A DNA stretch of 64,000 nt from Plasmodium vivax (Eukaryota > Apicomplexa > Aconoidasida > Haemosporida > Plasmodiidae), in the NCBI RefSeq assembly GCF_000002415.2, contig NC_009908.2, positions 863,449 through 927,448 on the forward strand, read 5' to 3'. The stretch's first letter is position 1, and each line of letters opens with the position of its first letter. Position numbers and translations under genes: made by a program. The notes beneath the pieces are model-generated. The model searched no databases and was not told the origin of the DNA. It saw only the letters and a program-made list of their open reading frames with translations. This document shows positions 12,902 through 26,158 of the stretch, in pieces.

Positions 12902-14053
12902 TTAAAGAATTATGAGATCCTCCCTTTTGGGCTGTAAAATCTGTATGCCGATAATAGAATTGTTGAACTTTTTGTAAGCGTGATCTATATAGTATATTTT
13001 TACTATTTTGTAAAGATAGTATAATGCCAATATGGCAGCTACGCACGAAAGGAATATAGCGGAGTAAGAAGCAAATAATAAATACGAACTTGGGAGAGTG
13101 CCCTTTGCAATTCTGTAGATCATTTTTAATACAAATGAAGCTAAAGGAATTGCGAATAGAGGAAGGAATAACTTGTATCTTTTCATTGAATGTGATAATT
13201 TTTTTAATTTACCCTGACCCTTCATGAAATACGGATTAGTATTTGACATACCTTTTAGAAATTGATACATTTCGATTTCAAAGTGGTCATCCATTTTTTT
13301 TAAAAATTTCGGCATTATTGACGCAGGTTTTTTTTTTCTTTGAGAGGGATGTTCCGGTGGGTCGAAACACTTTTGCCTTTCCTCATCTTCTGTTTCGTTA
13401 CTTCCATCACTTTTTAAATCATCCAGTGCTTTTTCAGAGCCCTCGTCATGATCACCCTTTAACGAATCAAAAGAGTCGTCATAAGTGCTTGTAGAATCGA
13501 ATGTATCCACTGTTGGTTTATTATTTACCTCCTTTGGTACTTCAAATTGTTTTTGAAATAGACAACCAGTTATGAATGGGTTGGATTCCTTTCGAAAAGA
13601 GTCATCCTCCTGTTTTAATTCGTCCAAGGGGGGTAGAAATATTTGAACATCTTCTTTTGATAAATTTTGAATTTTACCCTTTAATGATGGGTTTCTTTCT
13701 TGAAAATGTTCGTCTGCTTCTTCCGTTAACAATCTCCTATTTCGCACGCCTAATGTGACAATGGTGCCTTTTCTACAGTACGCTTCTTTGGAGTTATTCT
13801 AAAAATGGGGATAATCGCAGAATGGGTTAAATAAGTATGTATATTATATTAGGCTCTACTGTTACAAAGCTCCCCCTTTTTAAGTCAAAAATGGAGGGGA
13901 GCCCAAAAAAGTAAAAATCTGTGATGTTCATTTTGTTAAGGGTAAACATTTGTAACGTTCATTTTGTTTGGGACCCACCGTATAAAGGTATTTCCAGCAG
14001 CATATTATAAGGGCTTGCGTAAGAAAGGTGCTAAAAAATGAAAAACTTTTCAT
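12902..14053 (-). CDS. Pv-fam-d-like exported protein with RxLxE motif, two exons
   Basis: Proposed exons are 14053-13979 and 13798-12902, phase 0, about 323 residues. Exon 1 (25 codons, starting MKSFSFFSTF) is a hydrophobic signal-like segment. Its donor is GTGGGT, which is weaker than usual, so this exon is the least certain part. Exon 2 follows a TTTTTAG acceptor and carries RLLTE at residues 47-51, a canonical PEXEL (RxLxE). The acidic Ser/Asp/Glu-rich middle leads to KKMDDHFEIEMYQFLKGM, then two membrane segments at about residues 235-252 and 262-288 and a short basic tail. The gene at 2246-3497 has the same order and intron phase. The product should be exported to the red cell; molecular function is unknown. 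The two paralogues differ most in the charged middle region. Confidence 0.75.
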
Positions 14054-16334
14054 TCGGAATGTCCTCAAAGTTGCCCAATCGTTAGCGCAATGTGAGAAAC
14101 TCGTTACATTTGTCATCTTTTTGGAAATGCAGGGTTGAAGTTGAATTGTTCTTTTGATCATTCATTTCTGGCTTCTTCAAAATGTAAGTCTTTTTTTTTT
14201 TTTTTTTTTGTTATCCTTCCCAGGTAAATGGTAAATGAATCTTTAGCAGTTATCTCAGTGGTGAATTATATTTTAGAAAATGCTCTATACGGTAATATTT
14301 CCTAATGGAAAGGATTCAAAAATGCCGTGATTTGAAAAATGCCCCTAATGGGTAAATTGCGCAAAAACTCTAACTCATCGACCTTGCAAATGTATTGGTT
14401 AGAAGGACGAATGAAGAGGGTACTGTATTAGCGATATAGCTTGCATTATAAAAACGTTTCCAATTTGGTCTAAACGCTTATCAAAGTTTTATTGAAATGG
14501 TTAACATAATTACGGATAAAGCGCTTCAGAAGAAATTGCAAAACGTATAATTCAAATGTCCCGCATTTGGCATCATTTGCGGTAAGAGCGTATAAGAAAA
14601 ATTAAAATATTTTAGGGCAACAATTTTTTTGGAAGGAATGTTATAAATATGTTTATTTGGATTTATATGCGACGCCAGAACGAACATGCGTAGTGACCTG
14701 TTTAGCTGTGAAAGAGTGAAGGGGAATTCTCTTGTTATGCGCATCGCTTTGCTGCACTTGCGTTATTTTAAGTGCGTTCCATCTTGTGCATTCGTTCTCA
14801 TTTGCTTATCTACTGGGTGAGCGATAAAATGTTAGGTGAGGTGGCAATGTAAATAAAGATAAAGATGCACTGTAAAGATTTATCCTTTTCGCGTGGGAAA
14901 TCGCCATATTGCGTTTTATTATACAAAACGGATGCGCGTAAAACGATATGCGAACTTTTTTTAGAGAATGAAAGAAGCGGTTATTCGTTCGTTTGCTACA
15001 TGGGTTTAGATAAATGGAATACATCACAATCCGCGTTGTGCTTGGATTTTCTCCTGGCGCGAGAGAAATTAATCTAGGGACACTGCATGTTACTTATTGT
15101 GCATCATAATGACTAAGTTTTAAGTGCTGTTAGCGCAAGTTTGCGTTTTCCCTGGCACGTGTAGATGTATTTCCCCCATAATGTGACTAAATAATGATAA
15201 ACTCCTTTGAACGTAAAAGGAGGCTGTAGTGACTAATTTTGCCCATATTTTCTGGTACATCTAATTACATCATTTCGCTAGGGTGAAATAAAAAGTTGCA
15301 TATTACTAATGAGCAATTTTTTAAAATAATTAAATTAATAACAAAAATTTTTTAAATATGAACAAAAAAAAAAAAAAAAATTGTATAAACAGATGCGCGC
15401 ACAGTTTAGAAAACTTCTATGAAACAAACTCGCGGCTTGGTCATCAGGTTAATTATGAAAGGCTTCAGTAATGCATCATAAAAAGGAAAAATTTTAAAAT
15501 ATGTGCGTATAGCACTTAATATATTTAGCAATTTCATGTCGTTCATCTTGCGATTTTACTAAAAAAAATAGTTACACAAGACAATGACACAAATGCGAAA
15601 GCGCACATCGATGTTGCAACAAAGGAGAGAAGCACAACGATTGGAAAAAATGGTACTCTCTATCGACATGCTGAAAGGATTATTCTTCTATCCTTTCGTA
15701 AAAGTTTCGTTCATGATGCAGAAAAATTTATAAAAATTGGCAATTTGCACTGGATAGTCTTCTCTTCTGTTAATAGTTTTTCGCAAAGGGGGAAAATCAG
15801 AGCAGGTAGGTTAATCTGTTTGTGGACCCATCAGTATTATAAAAAATTGGCCTCTTTTCCGTAAAAGGTAAAAAACATATTATTTTGCCTTTTCTGATGT
15901 GTATAGCGTTAGAATTCGTATGTGCTAATAGTTTTCCTCCTAATAGGATCATTTTATCTTTTAACCATATTTTTATAATTATTATTTTCCTATAAAGTGT
16001 GACTAAGCCTCTTCATTGACACCCCAGGTATACTGCCTCCGCACATTGATCCATCATTACACCGATAAAATGTTCTATGCGCCTTTCATGGTTTTATCAT
16101 GGAGGTTGATTTTTTCTTTCCTCTTGGCATCCTTACTTGTCACCCATATTTATGAATAGGTCAACTTCACTTGGTAAAAATTGTTTATATGTTTAGAACA
16201 CAGCTCATTTGTGTACAATTCAGTTATATCACTTTTCCTATTTTTCGAAGGCCTTCATATAATTTTATTATACATTATTTAACGTGTTATAAGTATTTTT
16301 TTTTTTTTTTTTTTGCTCTCCTAGCAAAGTCAGA
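14054..16334. other. Intergenic region, no gene confidently seen
   Basis: Less AT-biased in places (about 14400-15200) than the rest of the window. Two overlapping frames on opposite strands at 14806-15077 are open for about 70 codons each but have no recognisable motif or splice structure. I see no supported gene. Confidence 0.45.
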
Positions 16335-17884
16335 TCAACTTGAAAAACCTCCATATATCAAGTTGACATTGTCGTTTACTGGAGACTGCAATCCCATTAG
16401 CACTCTATTTATTTTATCGTGCGCTTCTTTCCGTTTTTTATTTTTACTTCTGTTAAGATGCGATCCTAAGGGTGTATTCTATAAAACAGTAAGACACAGT
16501 TTGATAAAAATGAATACTCCTAGTAATATATAATTATAAAACATGAAATATTTGTTTGGAACGTACTCATTTTATTTTACCTTCATAAGAAAGGCAGAAG
16601 AGGATACCACTCCCGAGATTATTGCAAAAATTAGCATATATAATTTATATCCAGACATTTCATTTTGGGGGGGTAAGGCTGGTTCCACCATTTCAAAAGG
16701 GATCTGGTTTTCCTTGGGATCTAAATATTTATATAATGTATGCATATCATGTAATGTAATTGTTTCATGGGATCAATGATAAGTTTTGTAAAAATGATAT
16801 GTGCAATATGATTAAAATATGGAGGAGTTTATTTATAGGACGTACTTGAACGGAATTCAGGAAGTGGAAGAAACAGTTCGTGTTTGTTATAGAACAAGCC
16901 AAGAGATGGACTTTCTTCTGGTGTTAAATTTTCCTGGTATGGTAATTGTTTTTGAGGAGGTAATGTTTTTTGAGTAGGTAATGTTTTTCGAAAAGTTTGA
17001 GGAATAGGAGAACCAGTTATCGTTGGTTCTGGAATTTTGTAATAACGTTCGTATCTTGGTGTTTCGGAATTAATACTATTACCAGATTGTAAAGGGTTGT
17101 CTGTTTGATCACTTTCATTGTTAAAAGAATTTGGAACAGTAATATATTTGAGATCTCCAGTTGAAGAAGGTAATAATGTAATAAGGCGAATATTTTCATC
17201 AAAGATATCATCAACTGCATATCCATCTAGAAATATTTCTCCAAATTCTGATTCCTCAGATTTAAGTTCATGGCAAATATCTTCTTTATTTTCAAATGTT
17301 GCAGTATCTGTCACATCACAATTTAGTGGAAGCTTAATTTGAGGTTTTTTTGTTTCTTTTAATTGTGCAATTTGTTCCTTTTTGCCAAGAAAATATGTTT
17401 TCCTTTCATCTAACCATTTTAGATATGTTGCGCATTCTGTTTTATAGGGTACACTGTTACTGCAATCTTTTTGAGCATCACACTTACTTTTTAATTGTTT
17501 TATTTCTTTTATATAACCGTCCTTTTTTTCACAGAACTCTTCTATATCACTTATTAATTTAATACGTTTTTCATCTTCAAGTGTAATGGGGTGTGGACAT
17601 CCACCAAATTTAGTAACCGTTTCTAAATATATTTTTACAGCTGCATCAATATTAGTAGTACCTTGATAACTGTGTCCGTAGCATTGGTTACAATCACTCC
17701 TATTACGTGTTAGATAACCATTTAATTCTCTGCACTCCCGAATGAATGAATCGGCACTTTTCTCTTTATTTAATTTACCTATTTTCTCACCAACATAATT
17801 TGTAACATGCTCAAATACTTCATCACAAGTTCCAAAATTGCGTCCATTGCATACATTAACACTCTGGAAGTGTACTTCAACCAT
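16335..17884 (-). CDS. pir: PIR-family variant protein, membrane segment in a separate exon
   Basis: Three exons: 17884-16846, 16720-16581 and 16478-16335, joined in phase 1 and then phase 0, giving about 440 residues. Translation starts at MVEVHFQ in the large exon with no leading mini-exon. The ectodomain (residues 1-346) has many cysteines, including CRELNGYL near residue 51, followed by a Pro/Gln-rich hexapeptide repeat at residues 301-318. Exon 2 carries a PKEN... stretch and the single membrane segment at about residues 370-393, ending LMK at the GTAAAA donor. Exon 3 is a basic cytoplasmic tail beginning NTPLGSHL and ending NLIYGGFSS. Separate-exon membrane coding and the phase-1 intron are shared with 49346-51125 but with no other PIR gene here. 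By family knowledge this is a variant surface or exported antigen. An STP1/SURFIN-like assignment is a possible alternative. Confidence 0.85.
16931..16984 (-). repeat. Hexapeptide tandem repeat in the PIR ectodomain
   Basis: An 18-base period encodes TLPTQK, TLPPQK and QLPYQE in succession, with a decayed fourth unit (NLTPEE). It lies about 28 residues before the end of the ectodomain exon and probably forms a flexible stalk. Confidence 0.75.
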
Positions 17885-20800
17885 TATCCATCCATTAACT
17901 GTTATTATATTTGGTTTTAAATTTTCTACGTATTAAGAAATAAAACAAAAAAATATTTTATTCATATGTTTAATATACATAAGGGCATCTTCTATATGTT
18001 AATTCATTTTAGTTGCAGTTTGGAAATGTTTTATTTTTACAAACTGATTTTTGAAAAATCGCCAAGTTTATTCTGTGAAGAAACGATGAGATTATGTATT
18101 ATAGTGGCTTAATCGCGTCGTATAATCGTAAAATTAGCCCTATTTTAAAAAATATCAACTTGCACAATAATAATAGTAATAGCAATAACAACAGTAGTGA
18201 TATAAAATGTATCAGTAAAAAGGCGTTTTTAATTTTTGCCCATAGATAATTAAATTTTCCTAGTTAAACTGGGTTTTTTAAAAAAAACACGTTATCTTTA
18301 AATTTAAAATTGAGCATACTCATTTATTTTAGAGAAACTGTTTGTATTGTGCGCTATTTATGTATCGCATTTTAACGTAAAAAAAAAAAAAAAGTGCTTT
18401 ACATTATTCGATCATACAGTTATAAAGGATTTATAAAAAATTGTATTTGTTTTTTATACTTAATTTTTTGGGAAATTTTGTGAAAGAATAACAATCCCAT
18501 GATTTATAGGGCGAATTGGATAGGAAGGAAGAAATCGTTAAAAGGTTGATACCTGTATTGGAAACGCGAAAAATAAGTATGCGTAGCGTTGTGGAGCTGC
18601 ATAATTTCGCAGTGATCGTATTCTTTATATAGCGAAACCGTTTAAGATTTCCAGTAAAGGACAACGAGACAATCGTTGTGATTCTTTTGCTCATTCGTTA
18701 TATGATGATATGAAGAAAATATTTGCAAAGAATTCCCCTCGTATTCGTAACATGTCTTCTGTTACGGAACTGAATTATGTTGAGCATTACGCGGACGAAA
18801 AATAGAGGAAAAGACAAAAAAGAAAATAAACAAATTAATAAAAGAGAAATGTATTACATAATTTGTTCACAGCGGATGATAATAAAGTCACGCGTGCAGG
18901 CATCTCGCCAAATGAAGGAATCCCTCGAAGGAGTATTATTTATGCGCATTTATGAGTATTCTTAGCAAATCTCAAAATTATTATTTTATTTTTTATAGTT
19001 TATATATAAAAGGTGAAACGTAGTGATTGCAATTGTAATTGTGATTGTATTTTTTTTTTTTTTTTTTGTTATTATTTTGGACTAGTTCAATGAGTTACAT
19101 TACTACACTTGATTTGTTCCATTTTTAGCAAAATATTTACATTAATATTCATTTTATCCGGCACATTTTGCCTCAGAAGAGTAACTACCCTTTTGAACTT
19201 TTGTAGTGGACCTTCATTAAGTATAGCTTCTTCACTACAACATGATATTTTTTTATGAATATAAAATGGCTTTCTATATGTATGACAACGCAGCGGATAA
19301 TTCTTGTGATAAGCATATATACCGCAAACTGGATGACTATATTTAATAATTTGCAAATGTAAACAATAAATACTTCCTGGTAAGACACAGCGAATGCGTC
19401 ACTATGTATGACTAATTCTGTGCTTATGAAAATGGTTTATACGCGGGGGTGTATTTTCTTATATACCCAATTAAAAAAATATGTCGAAAAAAAAAAAAAA
19501 AAATTACTAGTTTATTACATAAATATACGCGCAAATTGATATTTTGTCTAGGACATATACGAAGCATAATTTTTAGGATTTCTTTTCTAAAAAAACAAAA
19601 AAAAATAAGGTAGATGAATGCTGCTGTTTCATTTTAGTAAATTTGTTCTTACAAAGAACGCGCATATATTTTATTGCAGAATAAAGATATGAGATAAACA
19701 AAAAAAATGTTGTAGTTCTTTACTAGTGGGACATACTAATTTTAAATGCAACATGTTTGTGAACACTTTGACAATTTTTTTTTTTTGTTACTTTTTAAAA
19801 TAATTCATAAAATAACACCCACTTGATTTCTTTATGCGTTCATCTCGTAAGGTAAAAACCGAAAAGGAATTAAAGAATATATATGTACCTTTTATTCTTA
19901 ATGGTTCCTTTTTATATTGTAATTATATTATTATTAAATATATCTAAGGGGCAGTTCAAAATGCATTTAAAATGAATACTATATAGTATACATTTTAGGT
20001 ACAGTGCATATATCGAAGAGTAAAAAACAAAAAGAAATTGGTATAATCTATAGGGAAGTAGAATCTTTCAAAGGGACTATAAAAATTTCCTTTTGCAACT
20101 TTTTCATTTTTTTGTAACAGCATTTTCGCTAAACATATATTCCAAAGAAATGCCAAAAATATAACTGAAATATAAATAAACGCATCTAATATGTAAAATA
20201 TAACCGCGGGACATTTCTCAACTGATTTTTAGTTTTAATGAAAAATGAAGTGTCCTTTAAGTATATCCCCCTACTAATATACTTGTATCATTTAAACAGG
20301 TTGTATCGATTTATTATTTTTCTACGGAAGGGGGGTGGTTCTATTCTATTTTTGTCATGTCATTATATGTATAATATACATATATGCATATATATATATA
20401 TATATTATATATATATATATTTTTTTTTTTTTCTGTTGCGATGCTTAATTTACATATTTTTTATTTATGACAAATAAATTACTGTATATTTTTTTTAGGG
20501 TATGCTCGCATTCTAAACAATGGCAATTCTAAAAATATATATTGTATATAAAAATTGTTACATAAAAATTGCTACATAAAGAATGTTACAATTCCCAGTC
20601 ATAAAATATGTACTTGTAAAGAAGTGCACTAAATCCAATTTTGTACTTTAAATTTTTGGAGAACTCTTTGAATATTATCTTTAAAATAAAATTTCTACGT
20701 AGAGTACATATATTTTATATATTCAAAAAAAATATATATATATTTATATAATCTCTATAATAAATTACATTTAGAACGGCTTATGGGCTTTTCCTCCACT

Positions 20801-21549
20801 TTTATCTTTTGCTTTATTATTTTATTTTTTTTTTTTTAAAGCCCTCATTTGTAGTTTATATTAACTAATTCATTAATTTGACCTCTATATTTTTGTTGTT
20901 GCTACCTGCGAAAAAATCCTATAATACTAAGTTAATTTATTATAATCCTTTAGTTGTAAATAAGATAATTATTAATAATATTTTTTTTCTTGGCTTTGCG
21001 CTGCAACCATAATTAAGAAAAAAAAACTTTCAACAAATGGAAAAAATGTTTACGCGTATTTTTAATATTTATGTCGAGAAAAAATAACCCTTGAACGAAA
21101 TTTTTTCTATTTTAAATAAATTATTTCCTTGTTTGAATTTTAATAGAATTTGTATGCTTATTTATATAGTTATATTATGTTATGAAGACATTGGAAAGAG
21201 CGCGTTTTTTTTTTTTTTTAATAATATTTTATTGTGTATTACATTGTAAATTTGTTTCATGAGTTTATTCTAATTTTATTTTTTTTTTAATTATTACAAC
21301 ATATATTTTATCTCATATATTTGTGAATAGAGAACATTAGTGACATTTTCTGATGTAATAGAGGAACAAAATTTTACGCTAAACGCGCAATATTTAAACT
21401 TTAAAATTGATTAAAAAAAAAACAACGCATAATACAACATCTATATATATTACTGCTGTTGTTTTTTCTATTGTTTCGTATATACTGAATATTTTTATTT
21501 CTTTAATATATATATATTATATACCTTTTTGAGCGCATCCTTCTTCAAT
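17885..21549. other. Intergenic region between divergent PIR genes, no gene seen
   Basis: About 3.7 kb between a minus-strand and a plus-strand PIR start, so it should hold both promoters. It is AT-rich with a TA microsatellite near 20390-20420 and many homopolymers. Frames at 18431-18694 and 19087-19388 lack any family feature. Confidence 0.5.
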
Positions 21550-22960
21550 ATGGTGGATAATTACAGTGTAAGTTTTCACTTTTTGTTAAATTCACTAAAT
21601 ATGAACTTCCATTTAGTAGATTCATATTCATGAAATGGAAAATTATTCTTTTTTATTTTAAAACAATTCGCATATTTATTTATATTTTATTTTCCTATTT
21701 ATTTTTAGTACGAACATGTGAAAGATTTTCCATCGTATAGAAGTGTGCTAAATAACGTTGATTTTTTTACTAAACAAATAAAACATAAAGATCATAAAGG
21801 TCATGTATATCATATTGAGCAGGATGATAATGTATTTAAAAGAGTAACCGATTCTGAAGTAAAATGCAAAGAAAAGAATGGAAATAGAGAAAATGAGTTC
21901 ACTAAACTGTGCACACAAATTAATAAATATTTGGCCTATTATAGTAATCATGATCAATATAAAAGTAAGCATTATGAATATTTAAATTACTGGCTAAATC
22001 AAAAAATTAAAGGGACCCCAATCTACAACAATAGTTACGGAAAAATATTAAGTAATCCTCATTCCATAGACATATCTAAAAATCCTGATAAAAATAAAGA
22101 TATATACAAGTCTAAGATACATACTCTTGATAGTAAAGTATATGAAAATATTGATAAACTAGATAAATTGAATGAATATTTTCATGATTTTGTAACGAAG
22201 AAGGATATTGGTAAATATGATGCTAACAAATTGTGTGAAGATGCTAAAAAATTTGTTGAATTATATAATGATGAAGTTAATAAAAAATGTATTTCAAATT
22301 ATGACAGTAAATATTGCAAGGCGTTAATAGAATATAGAGTTAAGTATAATACGCAATACAAATTTACAAATAGGTGTGAAAACGTAAAGTACTTAATGGA
22401 AATTCCTGGATCAGAGCGTTACGAATATTATATGTGGAGAAAGTATGAGCATATGGCTGGTGCTGTGGCTAGTGGTACGGATACTTTAAAAATAATTGGA
22501 AAAGTAATTGCAGTTGCATTAGGACTGGTCTTCCTGGCTAAGGTTAGTAAAAATACGTTTTAAAAATATAAAAATCGTTAGGCTATTTGCATCATTACCC
22601 GTTCTGTTAAAAGAGTGGAATATAAAAATGGCTGCGATTTTAAACGAGCAAACTGTATGCATGTATGTATATACATATTATATTTGTGTGTACTTTTTTT
22701 TTTATTAGTTTACCCCACTGGGATCAATATTAAAAGGTAAAAAAGGAAAGAAGAAAAAGTCAAGCAAGGATGAGGATGAAGGGGATGCCGGTAATGCTAA
22801 TGGCGATAATGAAGACGATAGCAACAGTCAAGATCAAAGTGACCCTTTGAACATTTTTAATCCTAATTTTTATAGTAGCGACAACTTACCGCCATATAAT
22901 GAAGATTACAACATTCAATATTTTTCTGCACCTAACTATGGACGTACACATAGGAGATGA
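21550..22960 (+). CDS. pir: PIR-family variant protein, three exons, acidic tail
   Basis: Exons 21550-21567, 21709-22542 and 22709-22960, all phase 0, about 367 residues. Exon 1 is six codons (MVDNYS) with a strong GTAAGT donor. Exon 2 (278 codons) is the Lys/Tyr/Asn-rich ectodomain with spaced cysteines and ends in the membrane segment at about residues 265-283 (IIGKVIAVALGLVFLAK) at a GTTAGT donor. Exon 3 begins FTPLGSIL, the classical PIR juxtamembrane motif, then a Lys-rich patch, an unusually long acidic Asp/Asn/Glu-rich stretch and a tail with NIQYFSAPNYG near the end. The 84-codon tail exon is the longest of the ten PIR genes here. It is transcribed towards the minus-strand PIR gene at 26159-27439. 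Confidence 0.9.
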
Positions 22961-25900
22961 AAATAAGTTTGCAAAATCGATATGTGATGCGCTAAAATTG
23001 AGCAGAAAATATATCAAGGGGCGAAAAGGAGGGAGAAGGAAAAATAAATTATAGAATTGCGAAACTGTAATTTTCAAATCATATTAGCACAAAAATATTA
23101 CGTAAATTACGTTGGAATGTAGGGTAAACAGGTGGTAACGTTATTTCTTATGCAACGGAAGTGCAAAGTGGGGTTAACTGATAAAGAATGGAAAAAGAAC
23201 ATAAGGCAAATAAAAATGCACTTCTTATATAGCAATTGCATGCTATATATGAAGAGGCGTAGCCACAAATTATGGAGGCACATATATAAAGGAACTTCCC
23301 TTGGAGGGAAAAACTAACGCAGAAGTTGAAGGACATACTTTTTGTTATGCGGAATTCATTCTGTTACAAAGACAAGAATGAGACAGAAAACGTTTCAAAT
23401 TAGCTTACATGGTATAATATAATCCATTTTGCATAAAACGGTTTAGAAGACCCTATCGAAGTATAGGAGACTCTTCCTAGACACACTGAAACGCTGTATT
23501 TTTCACAGCATGGTAAATAACAAATTTTTAAGTAGTATCAGAAAAAAAACTTTACCAACAAAAGAATATGATTCGTTAGAAATATAGCACCCCTGGGTGC
23601 TAATTTTGACAACTTCTATTTTGGACATTCACCTGCAGAAGATTCTTTTTTTTAATGAATTCTTTAGGTTAAAAAAATCACAAATGAATGAACTTCATTT
23701 GTGTAAATTCATTCTGTTATTCCTAATGATATATTTTTTTTGTGCAATATACTGAAAATGTTTTAAGTAAAAAAAAAGGCTTTTCGTGATTCCCCCCCCC
23801 TTTTTTTTTTTTGTAATATTTATTCTAAGAACATTAATAAATTTACATAATTATGTGGAGGAGGAAATACCCTCCAATTTTGTGAAACTTGGAAAATTTA
23901 TTTTTAAATAATAATTGTTATTAAAATGTGTATTCGTTATAAAGCATAACGAAATGTTACACATGTGATAAATGAGAATGGTTTGTATTAAGTGGTCTAC
24001 TTGAGCGCTACTACTTTGTGGTGATAGCCATTTTAAGGGTTAAAAAAACAGTCGCGCCATCTTTGACGAAGTTGCAAACCGAACAGTAGGCACTTCGCGA
24101 AGTAGCCATTTTAGCAATGTAAATTCTTTGAGATGCATAATAGTACATTAGCAAATTTACAGTTTGCACTCCTGCGTTTGTAGAACGGGATATATATAAA
24201 ATAATTCGCGCGGATGGTTATTATGGTGTAATTCGTTTTTTCTTTATGCCATCGTAGGGTTATTGTTTCCTCATTTAAATGTATTAACACCAATTAGGTA
24301 ATATTTGTTGTGACATTAAATGCGCCATGTCGCTATGGTGTGGAATAATTCTAGATATGCTAATTGGGCAAATAGCTAGAGTGATTTTCGCAGGGTAATA
24401 AGAAAGTGGTGTAAAGGCGGTAATTGCCCACTTTCAAATAGTTCAATCGCCGTTTTCCCGTTAAAACGGATTAACCTGTTATTCCTCTCACTCATTGGAT
24501 TCAGTGTATGCACAACAGGATTCGTGTTTTATTTAAGAGCATGCATTTGCTGCTAACAATTTTGGTGCATATATTCTATGTAAGGAAAGTTACCATCCCC
24601 CATGTGAGTACCTTTTAGGTATTGTGATTTTTTTATTATAGTAAGGTAGCGACGCTTCATCACAAGTGCGTAATTTAGAGGGGGCGAAAAGTTTGTGAAA
24701 TTTTATGAGCAGGGAAATGTTATTTTTGTAGGTCCCTTCCTAAATGTATGGATATCTTCATAATAGACAGAAAAGGAAAAAAATAGAATAGCAGTTAATT
24801 AGTTGTAACATTATTGTTTTTCCTAAATGTCTGATTGGTAAGTTCAAATTTGAGAGGATAGACGAACTGAAATGTAGAAGTTATGTTATTAAAAAAAAAA
24901 AAAAAAAGCCGCTACGGAATAGTATAGTGACAATATGTATATTTCGCAGCCGAGGAGACGTCGAATAGTGGTGGGTTTTTAAAAGGGACTTTTACACATT
25001 TTGGTAATTTTCATTAAACGTAAAATTAAGATTAGATAGTTGTAATAAATCAGGAAGGAAATTAGCCAACTTGAGCTTCATCGCTTCATCTATGGCATTT
25101 AAACATGAAGGCGGAAAATTACATAAATTTTACTTTAATGAAGGTACACAAACAAAAAAAAAAAAATAGGCACAATTTAACAAATGTAATCATAAATAGT
25201 AATAGATGAAGTACATTCCACGAAACTAAAAAATAAAAAAGGAATCTACTTTTTTGACGAAACACACCCCGTTTGGCACAATTTTACGAATGGTGCATTT
25301 GTATGTTAATGAAACTATGTCAAGATGATTACTTTTCAAACAAGTGTACATAAAAATTAAGAATTAAAAAAGTTCGCGCAAAATATACATTCCCTTGAAA
25401 AATATTACACAAAATTAGCAAATGAATAGCCGAATTTGTAGAATATTTAACTTAATTATAGGAATAATACGCATTCATTAAAGTGATTATTAATGATATG
25501 AAGTGAGAAACACAGACAGTTAAAATGTTATGAGCCACATTACGCCCATACTGCTGAAGCGGAAGACATGTAATTTTAGCCATATTTGGATTACACTCTA
25601 TACAAAATTGAACTTTCGAGAGCGTAATTTTTTAGGACACCAGCATGCTCTACACCTATTACGTTGACTAACCATTTTAGAAAACCTTCTAAAATTCGGT
25701 AGCTTTTCTATTATTTATTCTAACTAAAAATTTTACTTAAAAAAAGGTGCCCCTAGAAATAAGGTATAAATTGAAAAGCATAACGAAGTACAACTTGGTG
25801 AGCTTGCTGCATCCACGGCGACAACATTACATGGCTGTGGCATAACTGTAGCTGTCTCGAAAAAAGAAATGGGAATAAGTTTCTTTGAGTCATAATGTTA

Positions 25901-26158
25901 TGTAGCATTTTCTAAATTAGCTCCCATAGCCCAATATACTTCACATTTGGAGTCTATTTTTTTAATTTTCAATATGCTAAAATATTACGTTATTTTCTAC
26001 GTTTTCGCCATTTCGCTATACAAACAGTAATATACTACATTCATTTTAACTTTTATAATTTTATGAAAATAATTGCATATGTGGTTCTTCCTCTGGAGGT
26101 TAATAATCGTTCTGTATAAATCGACTCATATTTCGTAAAGTTATAATATGCGCTATTT
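22961..26158. other. Intergenic region between convergent PIR genes, no gene seen
   Basis: About 3.2 kb of AT-rich sequence with homopolymers, including a C-run abutting a T-run near 23800. No open frame over 63 codons and no recognisable motif. Confidence 0.5.

Noticed and set aside
14806..15077. Overlapping 70-codon frames on both strands
   Set aside because: No motif on either strand, and two overlapping opposite frames point to a locally less AT-rich region rather than genes.
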